Shown: positions 16,244 to 25,409, counted from the stretch's first letter. The stretch: DNA of 55,711 nucleotides from an uncultured Collinsella sp. (GCA_902493515.1 CABUPE010000014.1:1-55711), one strand, 5' to 3'. A program made the numbers and translations. The notes: a model not told the origin generated them from the letters alone.

Positions 16244-16788
16244 CGGTGACGCTCGTTATCGGCGCCGCCGCGAGCGGCAAGAGCGCCTACGCCGAGTCCC
16301 TGTGCCTCGGGCACGACGGGCCCCGCGTGTACCTGGCAACGATGGAGCCCTTCGGGGAAGAGGGCGCCCGCCGCATCGCGCGCCATCGGGCGCTGCGCGA
16401 GGGCAAGGGGTTTTCCACCCTCGAGCGCACGCGTGACGTGGGCGCCGCAGTGCCCGGGCTTCCGCGCGGCTGCACGCTTCTTTTGGAGGACGTGGGCAAC
16501 CTGGTTGCGAACGAGCTCTTCCCGGAAGGCGGCTTGCCCCCACGTGACCCCGACGCTGCGGCGCGCGAGGTGCTCGGAGGCATCGAACGGCTCGCTCAGG
16601 CCGCTGTGCATACGGTGGTGGTCACCGTCGACGTGTTCGCCGATGGGATGCGCTACGATGAGGGGACCGAGGCATGGAGGCGCGCGCTCGCGCGCGTGAA
16701 CGAGGGCGTGACGGCGATGGCCGACCGCGCAGTCGAAGTGGTATGCGGGATTCCCGTGTGGATGAAAGGCGAAGGACCTACAAGGTGA
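16240..16788 (+). CDS. cobU: Adenosylcobinamide kinase / adenosylcobinamide-phosphate guanylyltransferase
   Basis: A 182-residue bifunctional enzyme that phosphorylates adenosylcobinamide and then attaches GMP. The P-loop is IGAAASGKSAYAES, the strand YLATMEPFGEEGARRIARHRA contains the R-I-x-x-H-R motif with the guanylylated His, and the end VVCGIPVWMKG is typical. It overlaps cobT by four bases (ATGA) and cobS by four. Confidence 0.95.
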   Translation: MTVTLVIGAAASGKSAYAESLCLGHDGPRVYLATMEPFGEEGARRIARHRALREGKGFSTLERTRDVGAAVPGLPRGCTLLLEDVGNLVANELFPEGGLPPRDPDAAAREVLGGIERLAQAAVHTVVVTVDVFADGMRYDEGTEAWRRALARVNEGVTAMADRAVEVVCGIPVWMKGEGPTR

Positions 16789-17552
16789 AGATAGCAGAGG
16801 CAATCGGCGCGGCGTTCGGAACGTTCTCGCGCATCCCCGTCCCGAAATCGGCCTGGACCGATTTCGGGTCAACCCATGCGCTTGCCGCGTTTCCCCTGGT
16901 GGGCCTTGCGGAAGGCTTCCTCATGACGGCGTGGGGGTACGTGGCTAACCTGCTTGTCGTGCCCGCGACCATCGTCGCGGCCGTGCTCGTGGCGCTGCCT
17001 GTGGTGGTGACGGGTGGCATCCACCTAGACGGGCTCTGCGACACCTCCGATGCGCTTGCAAGTTGGGCCCCGCGCGAGCGAAAGCTCGAGATCATGCACG
17101 ACCCGCGGGCGGGCGCCTTCGGGGTCATCGGTGTTGTTGTGTACCTTATTCTGCAGTTTTCCCTGTTCACCGCGCTGCCGCTTACGGCGGGGGCGTTCCT
17201 CGCGCTTCTGTGCTCGCTCGTGTTCTCCCGCGCGCTTTCGGGGCTCGCCGTAGAATGCTGGCCTGCCGCGCGGGCGGACGGCATGGCCGCGGGGCTCTCG
17301 CCTGCGAAGAAGCGCGCGGCGATCGTCGTGCCGCTTTGCGCTTTCGCTACGGCTTCGGCTGCAGGGATGGTCGCGTGCGCTCGGGCCGTCGGCGCCCTTA
17401 TGGCGGTGGCGGGGCTTTTGGCGCTCGCGTGGTACCGCCATGTTGCCCTGTCCCGCTTCGGCGGGGTGACGGGGGATTTGGCCGGATGGTTTCTGCAATG
17501 GGCCGAGCTCGCGATGCTTGCTATGCTGGTGGCGGGGGGCATGCTCCTATGA
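16785..17552 (+). CDS. cobS: Adenosylcobinamide-GDP ribazoletransferase (cobalamin synthase)
   Basis: A 255-residue integral membrane enzyme joining GDP-cobinamide and alpha-ribazole phosphate. The acidic motif GGIHLDGLCDTSDAL and the following REIMHDPRAG-like KLEIMHDPRAGAFGVI are the family signature, with hydrophobic helices through the rest. The start is set at GTG 16785, overlapping the cobU stop, because FGTFSRIPVPKS then sits at the usual distance from the N-terminus. Confidence 0.94.
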   Translation: MKIAEAIGAAFGTFSRIPVPKSAWTDFGSTHALAAFPLVGLAEGFLMTAWGYVANLLVVPATIVAAVLVALPVVVTGGIHLDGLCDTSDALASWAPRERKLEIMHDPRAGAFGVIGVVVYLILQFSLFTALPLTAGAFLALLCSLVFSRALSGLAVECWPAARADGMAAGLSPAKKRAAIVVPLCAFATASAAGMVACARAVGALMAVAGLLALAWYRHVALSRFGGVTGDLAGWFLQWAELAMLAMLVAGGMLL

Positions 17553-18550
17553 TGCTCGTGGTAGGTGGCGCGCATTCGGGGAAGAGGACCTTCGTGCGCG
17601 AAAAGCTCGGGTTCGCGGCGGACGATTTCGTCGACGCGGCGCAGCTTGCGGAGGGCGGCGTTTCCGCGGCTTTTGCCGGCCGCGTCGCGTACCATGCTGA
17701 GGAACTCGTACGCGCGCTCGACGCTGACCGGGCGCTCGAGCGGCTGATCGGCTTCGACGCAGTGATTCTGTCCTTGGTCGGCTCGGGGGTCGTCCCTATG
17801 CATGCGGAAGACGCCCAATGGCGCGAGCGCGCGGGGCGCCTGGGATGCGCGCTCGCTGCGCGCGCCGACGTCGTCGTGCGCATGACGTGCGGGATTCCCC
17901 AGGTCATCAAAGGAAACCTTGCCGATGCTCCTCGAGGGACGCAGGGCGCGGGCGCGCCTTTGGAGGTCGTCTTCGTGCGCCATGGTGCCACGGCGGGCAC
18001 GGAAGACCATCGCTACAGCGGGGCGGGCACCGACGAGCCCCTGTCGAGCGCGGGCGAGCGCGCTTTGCGCGACCTCGCGTGCGATCGTGACGTGTTCCGT
18101 GTTATCACGAGCGGCATGGCCCGCACCGACCAGACGGCGCGCATCCTCTTCCCGAACGCGGAGCTTATGGCGTGCCCCGGTCTGCGCGAGATGGATTTCG
18201 GTGACTTCGAGGGGCGAAGCGCCGCCGAGCTTAAAGAGGATGTGCGCTACCGCGCCTGGGTAGACTCCTGGTGCGAGACGCGCTGCCCGCATGGCGAGGG
18301 CAAGAGCGATTTCACCCGCCGCGTCGTCGCGGCGTTTCGGGAGGCGTGCGAATCGGAGCGCGCCCAGGGGAGTGGGCGCGCCGTCTTCGTCGTTCACGCG
18401 GGTACCGTGAAAGCGCTGCTCTCCGAGCTAGCTGTCCCGAAAATGGGATACTTCGACGTGCATACCGAGCCGGGCGGCGCATGGGCCGCCACCTGGGATG
18501 GGCGCTGCCTTCGCGACGTTCGCCCCGCTTCGGGGGGCGATGCCCGGTGA
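17549..18550 (+). CDS. Fusion of a degenerate CobU-like domain with a CobC-type histidine phosphatase
   Basis: A 333-residue two-domain protein. Residues 1 to about 130 resemble CobU: P-loop VGGAHSGKRTF and late VVVRMTCGIPQVIKG. The R-I-x-x-H-R guanylylation motif of CobU is absent, so a complete CobU activity is unlikely. Residues about 138-333 are a histidine phosphatase: EVVFVRHGATAG, ITSGMARTDQTARILF, EMDFGDFEGRSAAEL and a second His in VFVVHAGTVKALL. The likely role is dephosphorylation of alpha-ribazole 5-prime-phosphate or of adenosylcobalamin 5-prime-phosphate. ATG codons at 17549 and 17552 both overlap the cobS stop. Confidence 0.88.
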   Translation: MMLVVGGAHSGKRTFVREKLGFAADDFVDAAQLAEGGVSAAFAGRVAYHAEELVRALDADRALERLIGFDAVILSLVGSGVVPMHAEDAQWRERAGRLGCALAARADVVVRMTCGIPQVIKGNLADAPRGTQGAGAPLEVVFVRHGATAGTEDHRYSGAGTDEPLSSAGERALRDLACDRDVFRVITSGMARTDQTARILFPNAELMACPGLREMDFGDFEGRSAAELKEDVRYRAWVDSWCETRCPHGEGKSDFTRRVVAAFREACESERAQGSGRAVFVVHAGTVKALLSELAVPKMGYFDVHTEPGGAWAATWDGRCLRDVRPASGGDAR

Positions 18551-19524
18551 TGACGATTCTTGCCGTCGCCGCCGGGTTCGCGGCCGACCTTGCCTTCGGC
18601 GACCCGCGCTGGCTTCCCCATCCCGTCGTCGCCATGGGGCACGCGATCACATGGGCCGAAGGCCGCCTGCGGGGCGCATTCCCGCAAACGTCCGCGGGCA
18701 CGCGTGCCGCAGGGCTTGTGCTCGCCGTGGCGCTTCCGCTTGCGTGTGGGCTTTTGACCTGGGGTATCCTACATCTTTGCGGCATGGTTCACTCCGGCTT
18801 GCGCTTCGTGGCCGAGGCATGGGCGAGCTATCAGATTCTCGCGACATGCGAGCTGCGCCGCCAGAGCCTGGCCGTGGCCCGCGCGTTCTCGAAGGGCGGC
18901 CTTGTCGCGGCGCGCGAAGCCGTCGGGCTCATCGTGGGACGCGACACGTCTGTTCTCGACGAGCAGGGCGTCGCGCGCGCCGCCGTGGAAACGGTGGCGG
19001 AGAACGCGAGCGACGGCGTCATCGCGCCGCTTTTCTACCTTATGATCGGGGGTGCGCCCTTGGGCATGGCGTACAAGGCGGTGAACACGCTCGACAGCAT
19101 GGTGGGCTACAAAAACGAGCGCTACATCGACTTCGGCCGCGCCTCGGCGCGCCTCGACGATGCGGTGAACTGGATTCCCTCGCGCTTATCGGCCCTGTTC
19201 ATGATCGCCGTGTGCCCGATCGTCGGGCTCGACGCGCGCGGGGCGGCGCGCATCTGGCGCCGCGACAGGCGTCGCCATGCGAGCCCCAACTCGGCGCAGA
19301 CCGAGTCAGCGTGTGCGGGCGCGCTCGGGCTGCGCCTGGCAGGACCCGCGGTGTATTTCGGCAAGCTCGTTGAGAAACCGACGATAGGCGACGCGTCCCG
19401 TGAAATCGAGTGGGGCGACATCGCCCGGGCGACAAGGCTCATGCTCGCCGCGTCCGTATGCGCGCTCGTCGTCTTCGGCGCTGCGCGCGCGGCGGTCGTG
19501 CTCGCCTTGGGGGCGATGGCATGA
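18550..19524 (+). CDS. cbiB: Adenosylcobinamide-phosphate synthase (CbiB/CobD membrane protein)
   Basis: A 324-residue membrane enzyme that attaches aminopropanol (phosphate) to adenosylcobyric acid. Evidence is the N-terminal AGFAADLAFGDPRWLPHPVVAMG, GRDTSVLDEQGVARAAVETVAENASDG, YKAVNTLDSMVGYKNERY and PNSAQTESACAGALGLRL, all typical. The ATG overlaps the previous stop by one base, and a GTG sits three bases earlier. It overlaps the aminotransferase gene by four bases. Confidence 0.94.
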   Translation: MTILAVAAGFAADLAFGDPRWLPHPVVAMGHAITWAEGRLRGAFPQTSAGTRAAGLVLAVALPLACGLLTWGILHLCGMVHSGLRFVAEAWASYQILATCELRRQSLAVARAFSKGGLVAAREAVGLIVGRDTSVLDEQGVARAAVETVAENASDGVIAPLFYLMIGGAPLGMAYKAVNTLDSMVGYKNERYIDFGRASARLDDAVNWIPSRLSALFMIAVCPIVGLDARGAARIWRRDRRRHASPNSAQTESACAGALGLRLAGPAVYFGKLVEKPTIGDASREIEWGDIARATRLMLAASVCALVVFGAARAAVVLALGAMA

Positions 19525-20744
19525 GGGAAGACCACGCCGCGCTCCGGGCTGCCGGGGGAATCCTGCGCGCCCGTACGCATGGGGGCAGCGCGCAATCGCT
19601 CGGCATCGGTTGCGAAGGGGGCGCCTCCGATCTCATCGACTTCTCGGTGAACGTGAATCCGGCAGGCCCCTCGCCGCGCGCCGTCGCCGCAGCTTGTAAG
19701 TCGCTTTCTCGAATCGACGCCTACCCCGATAGGGAAAGCCTCGCCCTCGTTCGCGCCCTAGCGCGCGCCCAGGGCATTCCCGAAGATACTATCGTCTGCG
19801 GCGCGGGCGCGTCCGACATCATCTGGCGGCTCGCTGCGACGGTGCGCCCGAAACGCATCGTCGTGTGCGCGCCGACGTTCTCTGAATATGCGGAGGCGGC
19901 ATCTTACTACGGCGCATGCGTGCAGGAGTTCCCGCTCTCCGAAGCGGACGACTTCGACGTGCCTGCCTCCTTCGCCCGCGCGATCGAGGGGCCGGGAGAC
20001 GTGGCGTACCTCTGCAATCCGAACAACCCGACGGGGCGCCTCGTCGACCCCCGCGTGATCGATGCCGCGGCTTGCCGCTGCGAGCAGGTGGGCGCGCTGC
20101 TCGTCGTGGACGAGTGCTTCCTCGGATTTGCGCCCGACGCCCGCGAAAGGAGCGTGGCCGCACGCGCCGCGTGTTCGCGCCATGTGGCCGTGCTCTCCGC
20201 GTTCACCAAGCTCTACGGAATGGCGGGGTTGCGGTTGGGATATCTGATCAGCGGAAACGCCCAACTCATCGAGGGGATTCGCCGGGCGGGGCAGGCGTGG
20301 CCCGTCTCCTCGGTCGCCGAGGCTGCGGGCATCGCCGCCCTGGAGGACGTCGAATACGTCTCGCGTACGCGCGATGTATTGGCGGGCGAGCGAGCGTGGC
20401 TTTCCCACGAGCTCTCCTCGCTCGGGCTTTCCGTCGTGCCGTCGGATGCGAACTTCCTTTTAGTCCGCACGCCGGCGAAAGACATCCCCGAGCGTCTGTA
20501 TAATCAGGGGGTTTTGGTCCGCACGTGCGACTCGTTTTCGGTACTGTCCCGTTTCTGGTGCCGCGTCGCGGTGCGCACGCGCAAGGAGAACGCCCGGCTT
20601 GCGATGGCGTTCAGCCGCGCGCTTCGGGCGGAAGGCGCATCGGGCGAAGGCGAACCCGACGAACGGGGCGGCGCTTCTTGTAGCGGCGCGATGGCGGGCG
20701 CGGATGGCCGAGGCTCGGCGAAGGGGGTCGATACCCGTGGGTAG
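19521..20744 (+). CDS. cobD: Threonine-phosphate decarboxylase-like aminotransferase (CobD-type, PLP-dependent)
   Basis: A 407-residue class I/II aminotransferase-fold protein. The N-terminal IDFSVNVNPAGPSP, VCGAGASDIIWRLA, YLCNPNNPTGRLVD, VVDECFLGF and the PLP Lys in SAFTKLYGMAGLRLGYL match CobD of Salmonella, which makes aminopropanol phosphate from threonine phosphate. Together with cbiB this supplies the linker of the nucleotide loop. The last 40 or so residues are a Gly/Ala/Ser-rich tail not usual for the family. Its end overlaps the GTG of cbiP. Histidinol-phosphate aminotransferase is the main alternative, less likely in this context. Confidence 0.9.
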   Translation: MREDHAALRAAGGILRARTHGGSAQSLGIGCEGGASDLIDFSVNVNPAGPSPRAVAAACKSLSRIDAYPDRESLALVRALARAQGIPEDTIVCGAGASDIIWRLAATVRPKRIVVCAPTFSEYAEAASYYGACVQEFPLSEADDFDVPASFARAIEGPGDVAYLCNPNNPTGRLVDPRVIDAAACRCEQVGALLVVDECFLGFAPDARERSVAARAACSRHVAVLSAFTKLYGMAGLRLGYLISGNAQLIEGIRRAGQAWPVSSVAEAAGIAALEDVEYVSRTRDVLAGERAWLSHELSSLGLSVVPSDANFLLVRTPAKDIPERLYNQGVLVRTCDSFSVLSRFWCRVAVRTRKENARLAMAFSRALRAEGASGEGEPDERGGASCSGAMAGADGRGSAKGVDTRG

Positions 20745-22236
20745 GGCGAAGCCCATCATGATCCAGGGCACCATGTCGAACGCGGGGAAGAGCCTGCTTG
20801 CGGCGGGGCTGTGCCGCGTGCTTGCGCAGGACGGCCTGCGCGTGGCTCCCTTCAAGAGCCAGAACATGGCGCTCAACAGCGGTGTCACGGCCGACGGGCT
20901 CGAGATGGGGCGCGCCCAGATCATGCAGGCCGAGGCGTGCGGCATCGCGCCCGACGTGCGCATGAACCCCATCCTGCTCAAGCCCGAAAGCGACCACCGA
21001 AGCCAGCTCATCGTGGCCGGCAAGGCGCAGGGAGCCTTCGCTGCGAGGGACTACTTCGCGCGAAAGAAGGCGCTCATGCCGCAGATTTTGGAGGCGTTCG
21101 ATTCGCTCGCGGAGGAAAACGACGTCATCGTCATCGAGGGCGCCGGCAGCCCCGCCGAAATCAACCTTGCCGAAAACGACATCGTCAACATGGGGCTCGC
21201 GCGCGCCGTGTCCTCCCCCGTGCTGCTCGCGGGCGACATCGACCCAGGCGGGGTGTTTGCCCAGCTCTACGGCACGGTTGCGCTCTTTGCGCCCGAGGAT
21301 CGCGCGCTTTTGCGGGGGCTTGTGGTGAACAAGTTCCGCGGCGATGTAAAAATCTTGCGCCCGGGTTTGGCTCCGCTCGAGAAGATGTGCGGGGTTCCCG
21401 TCGTGGGGGTCGTGCCGTATCTTGCGCTCGACCTGGACGACGAGGACTCGCTCGCGCCGCGCCTATCTGCCCGCGAGGCGCGCGGCGTCATCGACGTCGC
21501 CGTCGTGCGCCTTCCGCATCTGTCGAACTTCACCGACTTCGACCCGCTTTCGCGCGTGCCCGGCGTGGGCGTGCGCTACGTTTCCTCGACGACCGATCTG
21601 GGCCGACCCGACCTGGTGGTGCTTCCCGGCTCGAAGTCCACGCTCGACGACGCGCGCTGGCTTGCGGCTAGCGGCATCGGAGCCTGTGTACGCGCGCTTT
21701 CGGGCGCGGGCACGCCGGTGCTCGGCATATGCGGAGGCTACCAGCTTTTGGGAGACGAGCTTTCCGACCCGCACGGCAGGGAAGGCGCTGGCACCGCGCG
21801 CGGGCTCGGGCTCATCCCGGCAAGTACGGTGTTCAAGGAGGAAAAGCGCCTCGCCCAGTCGGAGCTGCGCATCACGGGCGCCCAAGGCGCGTTCTCTGTG
21901 TGGAACGGCATGACGGCACGTGGGTACGAGATTCACGACGGCGAAACGACCGTCTCCTGCGCCCCTGCGGGCACGATTGGCGGCAAACCAGAAGGCGCGG
22001 CCTGCGGAAACGTGTTCGGAACCTATCTCCACGGCCTGTTCGACGAACCGGGGGTGGCACTCGCCCTCGCGCGCTCGCTCGCGCGCATGCGCGGCCTGCC
22101 CGAGAGCGTCGTGGGTGCTGAGGGCGCGGTGTCCGCGGCCGATCACCGTGCGCGCGAGTTCGACCGCCTGGCCGACTCCGTGCGCGGGGCGCTCGACATG
22201 GAGTATGTCTACCGCATTATCGAGGAGGGCGTATGA
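20737..22236 (+). CDS. cbiP: Cobyric acid synthase
   Basis: A 499-residue glutamine-dependent amidotransferase that amidates four side chains of adenosylcobyrinate diamide. The N-terminal IMIQGTMSNAGKSLLAAGLC and FKSQNMALNSGVT, the ENDIVNMGLAR segment and the glutaminase part (GICGGYQLLGDEL with the catalytic Cys; GTYLHGLFD with the His) are diagnostic. GTG at 20737 has AAGGGGG about nine bases upstream and gives the family length; ATG 20758 is the alternative. It overlaps both neighbours. Confidence 0.95.
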   Translation: MGRAKPIMIQGTMSNAGKSLLAAGLCRVLAQDGLRVAPFKSQNMALNSGVTADGLEMGRAQIMQAEACGIAPDVRMNPILLKPESDHRSQLIVAGKAQGAFAARDYFARKKALMPQILEAFDSLAEENDVIVIEGAGSPAEINLAENDIVNMGLARAVSSPVLLAGDIDPGGVFAQLYGTVALFAPEDRALLRGLVVNKFRGDVKILRPGLAPLEKMCGVPVVGVVPYLALDLDDEDSLAPRLSAREARGVIDVAVVRLPHLSNFTDFDPLSRVPGVGVRYVSSTTDLGRPDLVVLPGSKSTLDDARWLAASGIGACVRALSGAGTPVLGICGGYQLLGDELSDPHGREGAGTARGLGLIPASTVFKEEKRLAQSELRITGAQGAFSVWNGMTARGYEIHDGETTVSCAPAGTIGGKPEGAACGNVFGTYLHGLFDEPGVALALARSLARMRGLPESVVGAEGAVSAADHRAREFDRLADSVRGALDMEYVYRIIEEGV

Positions 22237-22748
22237 TCCACGTGTATCATGGCGACGGCAAAGGCAAGACCACGGCGGCGATGGGCCTCGCCCTTCGCAT
22301 GCTCGCCGCAGGCCGCCGCGTCGTCGTCGTGCAGTTCCTGAAAGACGGCGAAAGCGGGGAGGCGCGCCTGCTCGCCGATCATTTCGGCGTGCCCGTGTTC
22401 GCGGGGAAGGCGTCGGACAAGTTTACCTGGTCAATGACGTCGGAAGAACTTGCCGCGACGCGCGAGCTGCACGATAGGAACCTCGCTTCCGCGCTCGCCG
22501 AGCTCGAGGGCGCGCAGGAGGGGCTGCTCGTGCTCGACGAGGCGCTCGACGCGCTTTCGAAGGGGCTTGTCGACGAGGCGCTCGTGGACCGCGCGCTCGA
22601 TATGTCCGCGCGCGGCGTCGAAGTAGCGCTTACCGGGCGCGCGCCTTCCCGCAAGATCGTGGAGAAGGCCGACTACATAACCGAGATGCGGTGCGAGAAA
22701 CACCCCTACGAGCAGGGGATATGTGCAAGGGAAGGAGTGGAGTACTAG
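22233..22748 (+). CDS. cobO: Cob(I)yrinic acid a,c-diamide adenosyltransferase
   Basis: A 171-residue BtuR/CobO/CobA-type adenosyltransferase, which puts the adenosyl group on the cobalt. The P-loop is YHGDGKGKTTAAMGLALRM, with VVVVQFLKDGESGE and LLVLDEALDALSKGLVD (Walker B) following and a typical C-terminal EMRCEKHPYEQGI. It overlaps cbiP by four bases and abuts cbiC, whose ATG follows the TAG directly. Confidence 0.95.
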   Translation: MIHVYHGDGKGKTTAAMGLALRMLAAGRRVVVVQFLKDGESGEARLLADHFGVPVFAGKASDKFTWSMTSEELAATRELHDRNLASALAELEGAQEGLLVLDEALDALSKGLVDEALVDRALDMSARGVEVALTGRAPSRKIVEKADYITEMRCEKHPYEQGICAREGVEY

Positions 22749-23390
22749 ATGGATTCTAAGGAGATGGCGCCCGGCGACATCGAACGGCGCAGCTTCGAGA
22801 TGATTACCGAGGAGCTCGGCGGCCGCACGTTCCCGCCGCTCGAAGAGCCCGTCGTGAAGCGCGTCATCCACACCACTGCCGACTTCTCGTACGCCGATTC
22901 CCTCGTGTTCACCCATGACGCCGCGCACTGTGCGCTCGACGCACTGCGCGCAGGGGCCACGGTGCTCACCGACACGAACATGGCGCTCGCAGGCATAAGC
23001 AAGCCCGCGCTCGCGAAGCTCGGCTGCAAGGCCGTGTGCTACATGGCCGACCCTGATGTCGCCGCGGCTGCGCGCGCCGCGGGCACGACTCGCGCCGTTG
23101 CGAGCATGGACAAAGCTTGCGGCATCGAGGGTCCGCTCATCGTGGCCGTCGGCAACGCTCCCACAGCACTTCTGCGCCTCGCCGAGCTCATGGACGCGGG
23201 GAAGATCGCGCCCGCGCTCGTCGTTGGAGTGCCGGTCGGGTTTGTGAACGTGGTCGAGGCGAAAGAGGAGCTACTCGCGCGACGCGTGCCGGCCATCGTC
23301 GCGAGGGGTCGCAAGGGCGGCTCGACCGTGGCGGCCGCCATTATGAACGCGCTGCTCTACCAGATCACGCACCCGGGCAGCCCGAAGTGA
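22749..23390 (+). CDS. cbiC: Cobalt-precorrin-8 methylmutase
   Basis: A 213-residue CbiC/CobH enzyme that moves the methyl group from C11 to C12 to form cobyrinate. The catalytic His lies in KRVIHTTADFSYADSL; AGATVLTDTNMALAG, IVAVGNAPTALLRL and GVPVGFVNVVEAKEEL are all conserved. It follows cobO without a gap and overlaps the GTG start of cbiJ. Confidence 0.95.
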   Translation: MDSKEMAPGDIERRSFEMITEELGGRTFPPLEEPVVKRVIHTTADFSYADSLVFTHDAAHCALDALRAGATVLTDTNMALAGISKPALAKLGCKAVCYMADPDVAAAARAAGTTRAVASMDKACGIEGPLIVAVGNAPTALLRLAELMDAGKIAPALVVGVPVGFVNVVEAKEELLARRVPAIVARGRKGGSTVAAAIMNALLYQITHPGSPK

Positions 23391-24160
23391 CGGCGCCCGC
23401 ATCCGCGCCGACGCTGCGCATCTTCGCTGGCACCACCGAGGGCCGCCTTCTGTGCGAATGGGCGAGCGAGGCGGGCATCCCCGCCCGTGCCTACGCGGCA
23501 ACCGAGTACGGAGGCGAGCTTTTGGGCGAGCTTCCGGGCATCGAGGTGCATGCGGGCAGGCTCGACGAGGCCGACATGGAGCGCGAGCTTTCCGGCGCGT
23601 GCATCGTCGTCGACGCCACGCACCCCTTCGCAACGCTCGCAAGCGGCAACATCCGGGCCGCTTCGCTCGCCGTGGGTGCACGATGCCTACGCCTTGCGCG
23701 CCCGGCCGAGGCGCTGCCCAAAGGCGTCGTGTCGGTCGCGTCGATCGCCTGCGCGGCGCGCTTTCTCTCCGAGAACCCGGGTCGCGCGCTTCTCACGACG
23801 GGGAGCAAGGAGCTTGCTCCCTACACACGCGTTGCCGATTTCGCGGAGCGCTTCTTCGTGCGTGTGCTCCCGCTGCCCGGTGCTATAACGAAGTGCATCG
23901 ACGCGGGGTTTTCGCCGTCGCACGTCATCGGCATGCAGGGGCCCTTCACCCGCGAGCTCAACGAGGCGATGCTTCGGCAGGTGGGCGCCCAGTGGCTTGT
24001 GACCAAGGACTCGGGAACCGTAGGCGGCACGGCCGAGAAGATCGCCTCTGCGCGCGACGTGGGAGCGCGCTGTATCGTGGTCGCCCGTCCCGCCGAGGGA
24101 GGCGGGGCCCTTTCGCTTCGGGAAGTGGAAGACGCGCTCTTACAGGAGTTCGCGCGCTAG
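23387..24160 (+). CDS. cbiJ: Cobalt-precorrin-6A reductase
   Basis: A 257-residue NAD(P)H-dependent reductase (CbiJ/CobK). Evidence is the N-terminal LRIFAGTTEGRLLCEWA, VVDATHPFATLASGNI, LLTTGSKELAPYT, RVLPLPGAITKCIDAGF and the late TKDSGTVGGTAEKI. GTG at 23387 overlaps the cbiC stop. It is the last gene of the corrin operon; 34 bp separate it from the end of the convergent MacB-type permease gene, with no clear terminator. Confidence 0.94.
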   Translation: MTAPASAPTLRIFAGTTEGRLLCEWASEAGIPARAYAATEYGGELLGELPGIEVHAGRLDEADMERELSGACIVVDATHPFATLASGNIRAASLAVGARCLRLARPAEALPKGVVSVASIACAARFLSENPGRALLTTGSKELAPYTRVADFAERFFVRVLPLPGAITKCIDAGFSPSHVIGMQGPFTRELNEAMLRQVGAQWLVTKDSGTVGGTAEKIASARDVGARCIVVARPAEGGGALSLREVEDALLQEFAR

Positions 24161-24194
24161 GCGCTCTAATTCACCGCAACTTGTTGGTGGTGAC

Positions 24195-25409
24195 TTACTG
24201 GTAGCGTAGGCATTCCACCGGGTCGAGCTTTGCGGCGCGTCGAGCGGGGTAGAAGCCAAAGATTACGCCGATGCCGACCGATACGGCAAACGCGATCAAC
24301 ACGGTCGTAATGGAGAAGCTTGGCGTGATCGTCCCGGTGGCTCCAAACTCGCTCATGATGCCCGAGCTTGCGGCAAAGAACGTGAGCCCCCAGGCCAGCA
24401 GATAGCCAATCACGACGCCCAGAATGCCGCCAGTGACGCACAGCGCCGAGGACTCGGCCAAAAACTGAGCGGTGATATCGCGACGACTGGCGCCCAGGGC
24501 ACGGCGGATACCGATCTCGCGGATGCGCTCCGTTACGTTGGTGAGCATCATGTTCATAATGCCGATGCCGCCGACAAGCAGCGAGATGCTGGCGACAGCA
24601 CCCATGATGAGCGAGAACGCGCCCATAAAGGAGTTGAGCGCATCGATGGCGCTTTTCATGGATGTCGCCGATACACTGTCGTTCTCATCATCCTCCGCGA
24701 TGCCCTTCATCGCGCGCACCTTGGACTCGATGGTCTTACAAAGCTCATCCATGCCCGTGCCCTCGGCGGCAAGTGCCGTCACGCTGGGGAATGAAGGATT
24801 TTCGTCGCCAAACAGCCCGGAGATGGTCTCGCATGGCATATACAGCGTGAGCGAGCCCATGGAGTCGCTGCCGCCATCAATCACGCCTACAATCTGCACC
24901 TCGCCGTTGGACACCTTGATGGTTTTCCCCAGCGCATCCTGTTCGTTGCCGTAAAGCTGATCGGCGCCGCCGCGGCTGATGAGCGCCACGCGCGAGCCTG
25001 ACTGAGACTCGGCCTGGGAATAGGTACGCCCCGCAACGAGCTTGCTGGCCCCCACGGCGTCGAGCATGTCGCTATCGACACCCTGTGCCATGACGGTATA
25101 GCTTTTATCGCCGGTCTTGTACTCGGTATAGGCGCTGTCGACAATGCCGATCTGCTCTATCTGCGGCATCAGTTTTTGAAGCTTCTCGATGTCCGACTCG
25201 GTGAGTTCTTGCGACGAATAGATCTGAACCATACGAGCTGCATTGAGGCCCAGGCTGTTGACCAGGCTGTTTTGGATGCCGCCGATGAGCGAGGTCATGG
25301 CGATAACCGAGGCGATGCCGATGACAATGCCCAGGATGGTGAGCAGGCTGCGCCCCTTGTTGGCCTCGAGCGAGTGAAGGGCTTCCTGGATGAGATCGCG
25401 GGCGCTCAT
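24195..25409 (-). CDS. MacB/FtsX-type ABC transporter permease
   Basis: A 404-residue permease with one N-terminal transmembrane helix (LLTILGIVIGIASVIAMTSL, about residues 20-39), a large extracytoplasmic MacB_PCD domain and three C-terminal helices in an FtsX domain, with GGIGIMNMMLTNVTERIREIGIRRALGA marking the family. With the ATPase (overlap four bases) and adaptor upstream it forms a tripartite-like exporter of peptides, lipids or antimicrobials in Gram-positives. The cargo is unknown. Base composition returns to host-like values here (57% in a hand-counted line). Confidence 0.92.
   Translation of the reverse strand: MSARDLIQEALHSLEANKGRSLLTILGIVIGIASVIAMTSLIGGIQNSLVNSLGLNAARMVQIYSSQELTESDIEKLQKLMPQIEQIGIVDSAYTEYKTGDKSYTVMAQGVDSDMLDAVGASKLVAGRTYSQAESQSGSRVALISRGGADQLYGNEQDALGKTIKVSNGEVQIVGVIDGGSDSMGSLTLYMPCETISGLFGDENPSFPSVTALAAEGTGMDELCKTIESKVRAMKGIAEDDENDSVSATSMKSAIDALNSFMGAFSLIMGAVASISLLVGGIGIMNMMLTNVTERIREIGIRRALGASRRDITAQFLAESSALCVTGGILGVVIGYLLAWGLTFFAASSGIMSEFGATGTITPSFSITTVLIAFAVSVGIGVIFGFYPARRAAKLDPVECLRYQ

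Noticed and set aside
17549..17950. A second complete CobU
   Set aside because: The R-I-x-x-H-R segment present in the real CobU at 16240-16788 is missing and the domain runs into a phosphatase.
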